Of a stretch of 37,456 nt of DNA, positions 7,785-15,921 are shown in pieces. Within the stretch, counting starts at the first letter, position 1. Every line of letters begins with the position of its first letter. The position numbers were made by a program, and so were the translations under genes. The notes beneath the pieces are model-generated. The model saw only the letters and a list, made by a program, of their open reading frames with translations. It made no database searches and had not been told where the DNA came from. Source of the stretch: DALYDD01 sp031973395 (GTDB taxonomy: Bacteria > Patescibacteriota > Minisyncoccia > Phycocordibacterales > CAIZLB01); contig DALYDD010000012.1 in assembly GCA_031973395.1 (NCBI GenBank), forward strand, positions 1-37,456. Reading direction: 5' to 3'.

Positions 7785-9695
7785 ATGAAAAAAAATACCG
7801 CAGGTACTACAGATGTTGCAGCTCAAACACTATCGCCGACTCAAACCCCAAAAGAATTTCTAATATTTCTAAACGAAACATATTTCACGCTCCACAAAAC
7901 ATACGAAGATCTATTCTGGATCTCATATATGGGAGATCATTCGATTAATAAAGAAAAAGATGCCGCCTTGGCAGCTCGAGATGCGTTTCGGGCAAACCCA
8001 GACTACGCAGCGCAAATCGCTCGATATTTAAAAACAACAAAAACCCCAAAACAGAAACAGGGGCACAACAGATCTCATGGGAAATTAGATACGAAAACTA
8101 AAGAACGGCTCAAAATCTGGCAGAACTTTTTTGAAAAATTCCAGACGCCGCCGGAAGCCCTTTCTATAAAAAAGAAAATCGATGAATTAGAATCCGATAT
8201 CAATAAAAAACGAGCAGAGCGTAAAGAAGGATACATCGATCCGAAATCAAAGAAGTTCGTGGAAATAACCGAGAACGCCATGACTACTATGATGATGACG
8301 CATGATGATGAAAAAATGCGCCGCGCCGCTTTTGAAGCCCGCGAAAAGTTGGCAACTGGAAACTTGGCGGAATATGTGGAGCTTGTAAAGTTGCGAAATG
8401 AATATGCTCGAGCTCTAGGCTTTGCGGATTTTTATGATTTCAAGGTGCGAACAGATGATGGTATGACAAAGCAAGAACTTTTTAGTATTTTCGATACTAT
8501 TTACCAAAAGACAAAATACGCTCTGACGGACATTCGAAAATTGGAAAAGAAAACACCTGGCCTTCGAAAGCCTTGGAATTTCACATATATGCTGACAGGA
8601 GACTTTACCAAAGAAGAAGATCCGTATTTCCAATTCGATGAGGCTCTAATGCGATGGGGAAGAAGCTTTGTTGCTATGGGTATAGATTTCCGTGGCGGCA
8701 CTTTGCAATTAGATTTAATGGATCGAAAGGGCAAGAGTAATAATGGTTTTTGTCATTGGCCCGATGTGGTGATATATCGAGGTGGTAAGCGAATTCCTGG
8801 AAGTGCCAATTTCACTTGCACAGTAGTACATGGTCAGGTTGGTTCGGGTGTGGAAGGGTATGAGACTCTTTTTCATGAAGGAGGTCATGCTGCACATTTT
8901 TTGAACGAAGATCAAAGCGAAGCCTGTCTCAATACCGAATACGCACCGATGTCTGCTTCCTGGGCGGAAGTGCATAGCATGTTTTTGGACACAGTTTTCA
9001 GCAGTATCGAATGGCGAACGAGATATGCGCAAGACAAAGAAGGAAAGATCTATCCATATGATCTTTTCCAAAGAGAATTGCATAAAACGCATATCATGCG
9101 GCCGTTACATTTAAACGGTATCATTTTCGTTTCCAATTTTGAAAAAGAAATATATGAGACAAAAAATCTAACAAAAGAAAAAGTCTTGCAAATTGCCCGC
9201 AAAAACTTCCAGAAATATTTCGATCGTTCAGAAGACTCGCTCCTCGCCCTCAATGTGCCACATATCTATAGCTGGGAAAGCACCGCTTCGTATCATGGAT
9301 ATGGGCTGGCAACTCTTGCTTTGCAGCAATGGAGAGAGTATTTTTTCAAGAAATATAACTATATTGTTGATAATCCAAAAATCGGCAAAGAAATGCAGGC
9401 TGTTTGGAAATTGGGCTCTAGTAAGACCTTCAATCAATTTGTAAAAATGATGACTGGTAAGAAGCTATCCGCTGATGCATTTTTACGCAATTTTACCGCT
9501 TCCATTGCACAGCTTGAAAAACTCGCACAAACTCGGATCGCACAACTGGAAAAAGTACCTATGCACAAAGGCCCAATCAAGTTTGATGCAAAAATAAAAA
9601 TGGTTCATGGAAAAAAAGTCATTGCTGATAATGCTAAGAGTTTTGAGGATATGGCTAAAAAGTACAAGGGGTGGCTAGGTGGCGGGATGAAATAG
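7785..9695 (+). CDS. M3 family oligopeptidase (zinc metallopeptidase)
   Basis: This is a cytoplasmic zinc peptidase that should degrade short peptides. In its 636 residues the zinc site is HEGGHAAH (His364, Glu365, His368), with the third ligand Glu395 in SWAEVHSMFLD 27 residues later, the usual M3 spacing. The N-terminal 250 residues are helical and charged, with MMMTHDDEKMRRAAFEARE, as in thimet-oligopeptidase/PepF relatives. There is no signal peptide. The ATG is 6 nt after a TATACT box (7773-7778), so the mRNA is probably leaderless. The protein ends with a Lys-rich tail. M2-family assignment was considered, but the His three residues after the second zinc ligand and the length fit M3 better. 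Confidence 0.88.
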   Translation: MKKNTAGTTDVAAQTLSPTQTPKEFLIFLNETYFTLHKTYEDLFWISYMGDHSINKEKDAALAARDAFRANPDYAAQIARYLKTTKTPKQKQGHNRSHGKLDTKTKERLKIWQNFFEKFQTPPEALSIKKKIDELESDINKKRAERKEGYIDPKSKKFVEITENAMTTMMMTHDDEKMRRAAFEAREKLATGNLAEYVELVKLRNEYARALGFADFYDFKVRTDDGMTKQELFSIFDTIYQKTKYALTDIRKLEKKTPGLRKPWNFTYMLTGDFTKEEDPYFQFDEALMRWGRSFVAMGIDFRGGTLQLDLMDRKGKSNNGFCHWPDVVIYRGGKRIPGSANFTCTVVHGQVGSGVEGYETLFHEGGHAAHFLNEDQSEACLNTEYAPMSASWAEVHSMFLDTVFSSIEWRTRYAQDKEGKIYPYDLFQRELHKTHIMRPLHLNGIIFVSNFEKEIYETKNLTKEKVLQIARKNFQKYFDRSEDSLLALNVPHIYSWESTASYHGYGLATLALQQWREYFFKKYNYIVDNPKIGKEMQAVWKLGSSKTFNQFVKMMTGKKLSADAFLRNFTASIAQLEKLAQTRIAQLEKVPMHKGPIKFDAKIKMVHGKKVIADNAKSFEDMAKKYKGWLGGGMK

Positions 9696-9746
9696 GGCTT
9701 TGGAAGAGGTGTTCATTCCCTGGCAAAAAATGCTACTATGGTCATT

Positions 9747-10184
9747 ATGAAAATCTTATTTGTCTGCCGAGGAAACGTAGGCCGAAGCGTCATCGCTGAA
9801 GCCTTTTTGAAAGATGCTCTGGAAAAATCGGGTAAAGCCAGCAAATACACCATAGCTTCTGCTGGTACCAAATTGAGTGGACCAGAACAACCAATTGGAG
9901 AGCTTCGTCCGGGAATCGATATTATTTTAAATACTATGCAGGAAGTCGGAATTGATGTTTCGGGTTATGTGCGCCAAAATATTACCCCTGAAATGATCGC
10001 CGATGCTGATAAAATCATTCTCGTCGTTGATGAGCGCGATCCCATTCCTGATGAATTGCAAAATAATCCAAAAGTTTCGCGATGGGAAGTACTCGATCCA
10101 AAAGGCCAGACACAGGAATTTGCAAATACAGTGCGCGATCAAATAAAAGTTTTCGTTAATGATCTTGTAAAAACCTTAGACTAA
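9747..10184 (+). CDS. Low-molecular-weight protein-tyrosine-phosphatase family protein
   Basis: This 145-residue phosphatase uses a Cys nucleophile in the P-loop VCRGNVGRS (Cys7 to Arg13, C-x5-R-S). The same fold is used by tyrosine phosphatases and arsenate reductases. A C-terminal acidic loop, WEVLDPKGQT, provides the probable general acid Asp in a D-P setting. I use the ATG at 9747, not the in-frame ATG at 9738. A TACTAT -10 box (9734-9739) overlaps the upstream ATG and lies 7 nt before 9747, so an mRNA from this promoter cannot contain the first ATG. The CYTH gene follows after 1 nt, so the two are co-transcribed. Confidence 0.88.
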   Translation: MKILFVCRGNVGRSVIAEAFLKDALEKSGKASKYTIASAGTKLSGPEQPIGELRPGIDIILNTMQEVGIDVSGYVRQNITPEMIADADKIILVVDERDPIPDELQNNPKVSRWEVLDPKGQTQEFANTVRDQIKVFVNDLVKTLD

Positions 10185-10185
10185 T

Positions 10186-10754
10186 ATGAAAAAAGAAATC
10201 GAAGTCAAAGCAAAAGTTGATAATCTACAGGAGATCAAGCAAAAGCTCGAAAACCTCGGCTGTGTTTTTACAGAACCTGTTGTGCAGGACGATACCATTT
10301 TTTGCAACTTCGATGGAGATTATACAAATTTATGCCCGGCTCAAATTTCCTTCGCATAAGAAAAGCTAGGGGGAGCAGCAGCGAATACCCGGGAGGGTGG
10401 AAAATCATTTTTAATATAAAGCAGCCTCAATCAAATGAACTTGATTGCATCGAACGAGAAACAGAAATTAATGATGCAGATCAAATGAAAGGTGCAATAG
10501 AACTTCTTGGATATCATCAAGCGATACATGTCGTCAAAACCCGAACAAAAACAAAATATCAGGATATGGAAATCTGCCTTGATGAAGTAGAGGAACTTGG
10601 ATCTTTTATCGAAGTAGAAAAGATCGTAGAGGGTGAAGGGGAAACAGTGCAAAACGAGTTATTTGGTTTCCTTGAGACTATCGGTGTATCAAAAGAAAAC
10701 AGAGTGTTAAAAGGGTATGATACTTTACTGTATATAAAGCAAAACCCTCGATAG
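10186..10754 (+). pseudogene. CYTH-domain protein (class IV adenylate cyclase/CyaB-like), frameshifted
   Basis: CYTH proteins hydrolyse triphosphates or make cAMP inside a beta-tunnel. The first frame starts MKKEIEVKAKV, with the defining ExExK motif, and runs to TAA near 10360. The second frame supplies the rest of the tunnel: FMPGSNFLRIRK, KIIFNIKQP, ERETEI, KTRTKTKY, and a C-terminal FIEVEKIVEG. Adding one T to the T3 run at 10329-10331 fuses the frames as DYTNF followed by MPGSNFLRIRK. All expected motifs are present across the two parts, so a sequencing or assembly indel is as likely as true decay. The start codon lies 1 nt after the phosphatase stop. Adenylate cyclase activity is not assured; tripolyphosphatase and thiamine-triphosphatase share the fold. 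Confidence 0.85.
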
Positions 10755-10785
10755 TCTGTTTGTGGCTTTTGCATAAAAAAACAAA

Positions 10786-11076
10786 ATGGAAATAGCAGAA
10801 AAAGAAAAACTAATAGAAAGGCTCCGCACGGATGGTTTTCAGCATATCTATGAGTGGAAAGATGGGCCTGGAACAATTTATCCTGAGCATGCACATAAAG
10901 GTAAGGTTAGTTTTTACATTATTCAAGGAGACATTGATGTCGTTATAGAGGGGAAGAAAACCTCAGTCAAATCTGGTGAAAGAATGGATGTGCCGGTGCG
11001 GGCAAAACATTCTGCCATTGTCGGACCAGAGGGTTGCACTTTTATTGTTGGCGAAGAAATTGAAGGAGATTCTTAA
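10786..11076 (+). CDS. Cupin-domain protein
   Basis: This is a 96-residue single cupin barrel. Motif 1 is recognisable as YPEHAHKGKVSFYIIQGDIDV, summarised as HxH at about residues 40-42 with Glu/Lys following. Motif 2 is SGERMDVPVRAKHSAIVG, with the conserved Pro and His. These residues form a metal site in the family. Small stand-alone cupins bind or isomerise sugars or act as metal-dependent oxygenases, and none of these can be chosen here. The gene lies 31 nt after the CYTH gene and closes this group. An inverted terminator from the opposite strand follows at 11101. Confidence 0.85.
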   Translation: MEIAEKEKLIERLRTDGFQHIYEWKDGPGTIYPEHAHKGKVSFYIIQGDIDVVIEGKKTSVKSGERMDVPVRAKHSAIVGPEGCTFIVGEEIEGDS

Positions 11077-11100
11077 TATTGTTACAGATTTTTAACTTAT

Positions 11101-11155
11101 AAAAAGAAAACCGCACCGAGAGCCGGGCAACCAAGCGCTTGCGGCGCTGGTGCGG
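11101..11155 (-). terminator. Intrinsic terminator of cassette C
   Basis: On the minus strand a CCGCACC/GGTGCGG stem (11149-11155 with 11111-11117) encloses a GC-rich loop that can fold further and is followed by TTTTCTTTTT (11101-11110). It closes the 11183-11680 gene and may also stop the cupin operon in the other direction. Confidence 0.75.
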
Positions 11156-11182
11156 GATTCTTCGTTGCGGTGGGGTGCGAAT

Positions 11183-11680
11183 TTAACGTTGAGGGACGGC
11201 AATGGCGGCGGTAACCCGGGTTACTTTTTTGGGAATTACATTGTAACTTATGCCGTAGAAGACATCTTTTTCCACAACTTGGGAGACTTTCAGAATCAGG
11301 ACATCCTCTCCGATCTTCACTTCCTCTCCGATTTCGTGAGTTACGGGCATATTTTCTTCGTACGACCTATATCCGACGGCCTTATCAAGGACAAGGTCTT
11401 CCTGCCGGACTCTCACTGTCCAGCTTTCAGAGTCACCAACTGAGATACATACCGCTCGGTTCGCACCGAGTTTGGTTACAATCCCTTTGGCCACCACCTC
11501 GGGTGGATTATCTTTAATCACCCTACTTGCGGTGACAGAGATAGGTTTGGGGTTGTCTGCACGGGACGGGTCTTCGGGGTTCGGATTGCAGCCGTTGTTG
11601 GTGAGAAGAATCACCAATGCTCCGAGAGTCCGGAGCGGACGCATGCACAGCATGCTTAGGGATTTTGTTCGTGTGTTCAT
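11183..11680 (-). CDS. High-GC putative lipoprotein/secreted protein (cassette C)
   Basis: This is a 165-residue protein I do not recognise. The N-terminus has basic residues, a hydrophobic run LRTLGALVILLTNNGC and then a Pro/Asn-rich linker. Cys31 after a Gly could be lipidated, but the residues before it (Asn-Asn) make a poor lipobox. The mature part has about 100 residues of beta-rich sequence (VAKGIVTKLGANRAVCISVG, SWTVRVRQEDLVL) reminiscent of an OB-like or small beta domain. The frame is open to a TTG at 11698, but the promoter places the transcript start near 11693, so the ATG at 11680 is the sensible start. G+C is higher than in the flanking genes. It is an isolated unit with its own promoter and terminator. 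Confidence 0.62.
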   Translation of the reverse strand: MNTRTKSLSMLCMRPLRTLGALVILLTNNGCNPNPEDPSRADNPKPISVTASRVIKDNPPEVVAKGIVTKLGANRAVCISVGDSESWTVRVRQEDLVLDKAVGYRSYEENMPVTHEIGEEVKIGEDVLILKVSQVVEKDVFYGISYNVIPKKVTRVTAAIAVPQR

Positions 11681-11699
11681 AGCAAAGGACAATGCCAAC

Positions 11700-11728
11700 A
11701 GTATGCCATTCTTATGTATCTATGTCAA
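11700..11728 (-). promoter_or_regulatory. Sigma70 promoter of cassette C
   Basis: On the minus strand a perfect TTGACA (11723-11728) and CATACT (11700-11705) are separated by 17 nt. This predicts a start near 11693 and a leader of about 13 nt to the ATG at 11680. Confidence 0.78.
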
Positions 11729-11888
11729 TCCGTCCATCTGTTCTGAATTCGCACCCTAAATGCATATATTATTATGTATCACCTGCATTTTTATAAATGA
11801 AAAAGTATGAAAAACCTCGTTAATTTGCTATGCTAAATAGCTACCGAAAAAGCCGCCTGGTGTCCTCAGAAATCCCGCCAAAACAAAC

Positions 11889-13400
11889 ATGCAAAAAACT
11901 ATTATTCTCAAAAATATCGTATATTCGCATAATGAAAATCCGCTCTTGAACGGGGTTTCTTTCAGATGTGCTTTTGGTGAACGATTTTGTATTCTGGGAG
12001 AAAATGGTACGGGTAAATCCACTTTGCTCAAAATATTGAGCGGCCTCATCGAACCTGCGGCTGGGAAAATCGAAACAACGAGTCATATGCGCATGCTCTA
12101 TGTACCGCAGGAATTTGACCAGTCATATAATAAAGTGACCGTTGATGGTTTTATAGAAAAAAATGCCGGCCTCACTTTAACAAAACGTGTGCATACTATT
12201 GCAAAAGAGCTTGGACTTTCGATTGATAAAATCCACGCTCGAGAATGTGGCACACTTTCTGGAGGACAGCAGAAATTACTGGCTCTCAGTGTTGCACTCT
12301 CTGTAAATCCTGATTGCATCCTCCTCGATGAGCCAGAAAACCATATCGATATTGTGAGCCGTATGGTTTTGATTCGTATGCTTCAGGATTATAAGGGCAG
12401 TATCATTTTCATTTCCCATGATCGGCTGATCATCGACGCTCTCGCGACAAAAGTTGGTGAACTCGCCCAAGGCCAATTGCATATCTCAGAAGGTGGCTAC
12501 GAAGATTATATTCAAACGAAAATGGAGCGCATTGGTGGTATGCAGCGCAAATTCGATGCGGAATCAAAGCGTATTCGCCAGCTTGAAAACACTATTGTTA
12601 TTTTGCGCCAAAAAGCCATTCGTGGAAAAGAAGTTTCTGCTTATCATAAAAAGAAAGAAGAGCTCGACGAACTGAAAGCGAAGCACAAAGAAGACGGTCG
12701 CCCGGAAGATGAAAAAAGGAAAATTAAAATCCGCCAGCACGGCGACGGTCTGCATGCTGGTAAATTATTGTGTCGCATGAAAGATGGTGCTTTCCATTAT
12801 CCTCACTCTAAGTCTGATATGTTTCGGGCTACGTCGCTCGAGATTCGTTCTGGTCAGCATATCGTTTTACTTGGACGAAATGGATCCGGAAAATCGACTT
12901 TTCTCAAATGTCTCATCGGTACAAATGAATTAACGCATGGGGAAGTGAAATGGACCGATGGAATTAAATACGCATATTTTGACCAGCATGCTCAATTCGA
13001 TCCTGAAGCTCGGCCGCTGCATGTCATTATGGAAAAGTTAAATTGTCTTGAAGAAGAGGCTCGTGCCGCACTCGGCGCTATGCGATTCGATACAGAAAAA
13101 ATGATGACAAAAATCGGTGGTCTTTCCGGCGGCGAGCGCATGCGTTTGCGATTCGCCATTGTGTTCGGACTCAAGCCCGATGTTATTATTTTCGATGAGC
13201 CGACAAACCATCTCGATGAAGTGACGTGGGAGATTTTGCTCCAGGCATGTCAAAATTCAAAGAGCGTTATTTTGCTCGTGAGCCATGATTATGAATTTAT
13301 CGAAGCTTTTAATCCTGCTGTTTTTTGGATGAATAAAGATCAATCGATTGTGGCGCGGCATAAGGAACTATCGGTTCTCCTTGAGGAGATGGGGGCGTAG
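11889..13400 (+). CDS. ABC-F family ATPase (ribosome-associated)
   Basis: This protein has two ABC domains in one 503-residue chain and no membrane segments, the ABC-F layout. Domain 1 has Walker A GENGTGKST (37-45), signature LSGGQQKLLAL and Walker B CILLDEPENHID. Domain 2 has GRNGSGKST, LSGGERMRLRFA and IIFDEPTNHLDE. A charged helical linker with KRIRQLENTIV and KKKEELDELK joins them. ABC-F proteins bind the ribosomal E site, where they regulate translation or protect against antibiotics. The first Walker B has DEPENHID instead of the usual DEPTNHLD, a mild departure. A TATGCT box near 11829 would give a leader of about 50 nt. No drug-sensing attenuator is evident in it. Confidence 0.93.
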   Translation: MQKTIILKNIVYSHNENPLLNGVSFRCAFGERFCILGENGTGKSTLLKILSGLIEPAAGKIETTSHMRMLYVPQEFDQSYNKVTVDGFIEKNAGLTLTKRVHTIAKELGLSIDKIHARECGTLSGGQQKLLALSVALSVNPDCILLDEPENHIDIVSRMVLIRMLQDYKGSIIFISHDRLIIDALATKVGELAQGQLHISEGGYEDYIQTKMERIGGMQRKFDAESKRIRQLENTIVILRQKAIRGKEVSAYHKKKEELDELKAKHKEDGRPEDEKRKIKIRQHGDGLHAGKLLCRMKDGAFHYPHSKSDMFRATSLEIRSGQHIVLLGRNGSGKSTFLKCLIGTNELTHGEVKWTDGIKYAYFDQHAQFDPEARPLHVIMEKLNCLEEEARAALGAMRFDTEKMMTKIGGLSGGERMRLRFAIVFGLKPDVIIFDEPTNHLDEVTWEILLQACQNSKSVILLVSHDYEFIEAFNPAVFWMNKDQSIVARHKELSVLLEEMGA

Positions 13401-13565
13401 GTTATACTATATGTACATGAAAACCTTCAGTTTCCAACACTCTCACATCGTCCCAGCTCCTAATACTATGCCCTTTTAGGGTATTACACTTTTGATTATC
13501 TAAACTTGTTTCCTTTAACTTACTAATAAATTAAACACTGACTCATTAAATAATAGACAAAAAAC

Positions 13566-13907
13566 ATGGCAACAATAGAAGATTTCGAAAAACTAGACAT
13601 AAGAGTGGGGACTGTAATAGATGTACAAGACTTTCCCGAAGCGAGAAAGCCCGCATATAAACTCAAAATAGATTTCGGTGGGGAAATTGGTATCAAGAAT
13701 TCCTCGGTTCAAATCGTATCGCTGTATACGAAAGAAGAATTGCTCGGTAGATTCGTCCTTGGTGTCGTCAACTTTCCACCACGTAAAATTGGACCATTTG
13801 AATCTGAGGTTCTGACGCTAGGTGTACCTGATGCAGAAGGAAAAGTTATTCTCATCGCACCAGATCAAGGTAAATCAACTCCGGCGATAAGCGGTAAGTT
13901 ATTCTAA
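13566..13907 (+). CDS. csaA: CsaA-like tRNA-binding-domain protein
   Basis: This is a 113-residue stand-alone tRNA-binding OB domain, like the CsaA chaperone or the C-terminal domain of methionyl-tRNA synthetase. I see the family start EDFEKLDIRVGTVIDVQDFPEARKPAYKLKIDFG, summarised as LDIRVG (about 10-15) with ARKPAYKL, then SSVQIVSLYT and the conserved GRFVLGVVNFPPRKIG. The length equals that of CsaA. It probably binds structured RNA or acts as a secretion-related chaperone. The stop codon (13905-13907) lies inside the first arm of the long terminator at 13906-14014, so the conserved RNA core there forms the 3' end of this mRNA. About 165 nt upstream (13401-13565) holds nothing I can name. 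Confidence 0.88.
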   Translation: MATIEDFEKLDIRVGTVIDVQDFPEARKPAYKLKIDFGGEIGIKNSSVQIVSLYTKEELLGRFVLGVVNFPPRKIGPFESEVLTLGVPDAEGKVILIAPDQGKSTPAISGKLF

Positions 13908-14014
13908 AATATAAAAGAAAAACCTTAGGACCTTGCGGAGCAACTTGGTTGCGAGCAGGGGCAGCATTTTCAGCAGAAAATGACTGCGTTCCTAAGGTTT
14001 TTCTTTTATATTTT
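13906..14014 (+). ncRNA. Terminator-embedded structured RNA motif, copy 1
   Basis: A perfect 25-bp outer stem (13906-13930 with 13990-14014), rich in A on the left and ending in a T-tract on the right, encloses a 59-nt core (13931-13989). In core numbering, hairpin one pairs positions 10-14 with 18-22 around a TTG loop. Hairpin two pairs 31-41 with 46-57 around an AGCA loop, with one bulged A at 53. Copy 2 at 28392 has a core of the same length and fold, with four compensatory pair changes. The outer stems of the two copies have unrelated sequences. The AT-rich arms let it act as a terminator in both directions between csaA and the convergent histidine kinase. I recall other metagenome-derived motifs with a conserved domain inside a terminator stem (for example skipping-rope RNA), but I cannot test identity. 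Confidence 0.82.
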
Positions 14015-14934
14015 ATTGAGAAATTCATTCACGTCGGCAATCGTTTTCAGTGGAATGGTGATAAAGAAAGTTGTACCTACATTTTCCTTTGATTCAAAGC
14101 GAATTGTGCCACGATGCGCCTGTACATACTGCGCACAGGTATATAGCCCAATACCGCTTCCAGAACTGAGCTTGACGCGAGCATTGCTGGCGCGATAAAA
14201 CTCGCCAAATATTTTTTCTTGTTCACTTTCCGGAATACCGATGCCGGTGTCAGAAACCGAAATGAGCATATCGTGATTTTTGTTCTCTACATTAACTGTG
14301 ATGACTTTCTTCTCATTAATCGTATATTGCAAAGCGTTTTCGAGAAGGTTTTCGAGGATNNNNNNNNNNCCACTTGGCGTTTTGCATCCAGTGATATATG
14401 GCTTACTAATTCGATTTGTTTTCGTTCGGCTCCGATCTTGTATTTTTCAAGGGTCTCCTTGAACATTTTTTCAACCACCCCGAGATCTACTTTTTCCAGA
14501 GAAATAGAAAGTTTGCCAATGTCGAGAAGGCTTACATCAAGCAAATTCACAGAATGCATCACTGTTGTTTTGATCGAAGCAATAATGTCAGTAAGCATCT
14601 CTTTGTCTTCTGCTGATATTTTATCGCCGTATTTTTTTACAATCATTTCCATGGCCCAACCGGTAGAAGTGAGCCCGGTACGCATCTCATGAGTAATCAA
14701 AGCAACAGTCTCATCTTTGATAGCGGTATTCTTTTTTAATGTTTTCTCGGCCCTATGTTCAACAATGGCGATTGATAGAAGAGTGCCGAATGCTATGGTT
14801 ACAATGATCAAAGCTGCAGACATGCCACCCTCAGCAAAAACAGGAAGGCGCAAAGAGATAATCCAGTACCCAATGCAGGCACCGGCAATGCCGCCGATAA
14901 TATATGAGAGTGTTTTTTCAAAGATCGAGTTCAT
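14006..14934 (-). CDS. Sensor histidine kinase (internal assembly gap)
   Basis: This is a membrane kinase of a two-component system. Two N-terminal hydrophobic segments (about residues 10-30 and 38-58) flank only a few residues, so there is no extracellular sensor domain. The HisKA H-box is LITHEMRTG with phospho-acceptor His82. After the gap come the N-box ILENLLENALQ, the G1 box DTGIGIP, the F-box FGEFYRA and G2 GSGIGLY. The 10-N run at 14360-14369 separates two different frames. The missing piece should encode about ten residues, so the gap is under-sized. I start at the ATG at 14934, because the upstream in-frame start at 14979 is a TTG lying before a TATACA box. The stop lies inside the convergent terminator. 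Confidence 0.88.
14360..14369. other. Assembly gap (10 N) inside histidine kinase gene
   Basis: Ten N interrupt the kinase between the HisKA and ATPase domains and the reading frame changes across them. A true gap length equal to 2 modulo 3, around 29-35 nt, would restore one protein. Confidence 0.97.
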
Positions 14935-15058
14935 GTTTTGGGGAAGTGGTTTGGTGTATAGTCTTCTATTATCTCCCAATTATACAAAAAATGCACGGTT
15001 CGCGTGCATTTTTGTATATATCTTTGATATAAGAAGATTTTCTGTAACTTTTTCGCAA

Positions 15059-15763
15059 TTACATCGATGACGGCGAAGTGGGTGTAGGGTTTCCTGTGCT
15101 ATTTGAATTCGCTATATGCGACTTGATTGAGAACAAAATCAAGAGTGGTGCCAAGAAGGCAAAGATGGCACTGGTGAACATTGCACCGGTGAGCATTGCT
15201 CCGTTTGAAACAATACAACAGCTGAGTACTCCAGCCCCGCCCACAACAGCTTTCTTCTTTTTCATTTTCTCTGCAGTACGTAGTGCAAAGAGGAGAATAG
15301 AGCCACCTACAACGATACCGTTAACGACTAGGTCATACCAAAGCACGAAATGCATCAAATCATGTTGTCGTGCGGTTGTTTGCATGAACCATGCGAAAAG
15401 TACCAAGGCGGCTATAAGGATCAATGAAAAGATTATTCGTCGAACTTTTGCTGATAGGCTGCTGAATGGGAATTTCAACATGTATGCAGATCCGACGAAA
15501 ATCGATAGAGCGGCAATGTTACTGTACATAATGTTCATCGTTTTCATTTCGACACCCATGAAGAACATGCTGATTGCTTGGTATACCAAGAAAGCAAATA
15601 ATGCTCCAATAAGTTCGTTCTTCTCCTTTCGAAGTGGTTTCCAAATTGCGATTGCGCAAATAAGATAAAACACCCCTGAGACGAGCATAAAGAGGACTCC
15701 GAAACTGATTCCCCATATTTCAGGCCCCATATTCATCATCATCCCGTCCATTTCCATGTCCAT
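15059..15763 (-). CDS. Multi-pass membrane protein with Met-rich N-terminus
   Basis: This is a 234-residue protein with about seven hydrophobic segments; I do not recognise the family. I use the ATG at 15763, giving the N-terminus MDMEMDGMMMNMGPEIWG. Eight Met in the first 15 residues, mixed with Asp/Glu, could bind a soft metal such as copper, though this is only a suggestion. Membrane segments include FGVLFMLVSGVFYLICAIAIW, IIFSLILIAALVLFAWF, and a late GAMLTGAMFTSAIFAFLAPLLIL. A VLSCCIVSNG motif has a vicinal Cys pair, another possible metal or redox site. The C-terminus is a Pro/Ser/Thr-rich tail. It is co-directional with the histidine kinase 125 nt downstream and divergent from the response regulator. 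Confidence 0.75.
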   Translation of the reverse strand: MDMEMDGMMMNMGPEIWGISFGVLFMLVSGVFYLICAIAIWKPLRKEKNELIGALFAFLVYQAISMFFMGVEMKTMNIMYSNIAALSIFVGSAYMLKFPFSSLSAKVRRIIFSLILIAALVLFAWFMQTTARQHDLMHFVLWYDLVVNGIVVGGSILLFALRTAEKMKKKKAVVGGAGVLSCCIVSNGAMLTGAMFTSAIFAFLAPLLILFSIKSHIANSNSTGNPTPTSPSSM

Positions 15764-15921
15764 AAAATTAATTAATATTACTGATAACTTCGGCATTAAT
15801 TATATTCTATGTCCATAGACTCTACAAATAAGATATATACAGGTTTGACCGGACCGCTTTGGTAATATTGGCGATCTAGTATAAAATAGGTGGGCAGTAA
15901 TCAATCTAATCAAATAATATT

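Noticed and set aside
11101..11155. Cassette C terminator as a third copy of the structured RNA motif
   Set aside because: It shares only a CTTGGTTGC-like string and a general stem-loop shape. The AGCA hairpin and the conserved CCTTGCGGA start are absent.
13906..14014. Integron attC site or MITE as explanation of the paired hairpin elements
   Set aside because: The core is 59 nt long, which recalls the old 59-base element name, but GTTRRRY core sites are absent. The outer stems have unrelated sequences, and the changes are compensatory at RNA level, unlike copies of a mobile element. There are no target-site duplications.
14287..14979. Single 230-residue kinase-like protein reading through the N gap
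   Set aside because: After the gap the frame is wrong (it reads SSKTFSKTLCN) and does not match the N-box, which is in another frame. The TTG start at 14979 lies before the probable -10 box.
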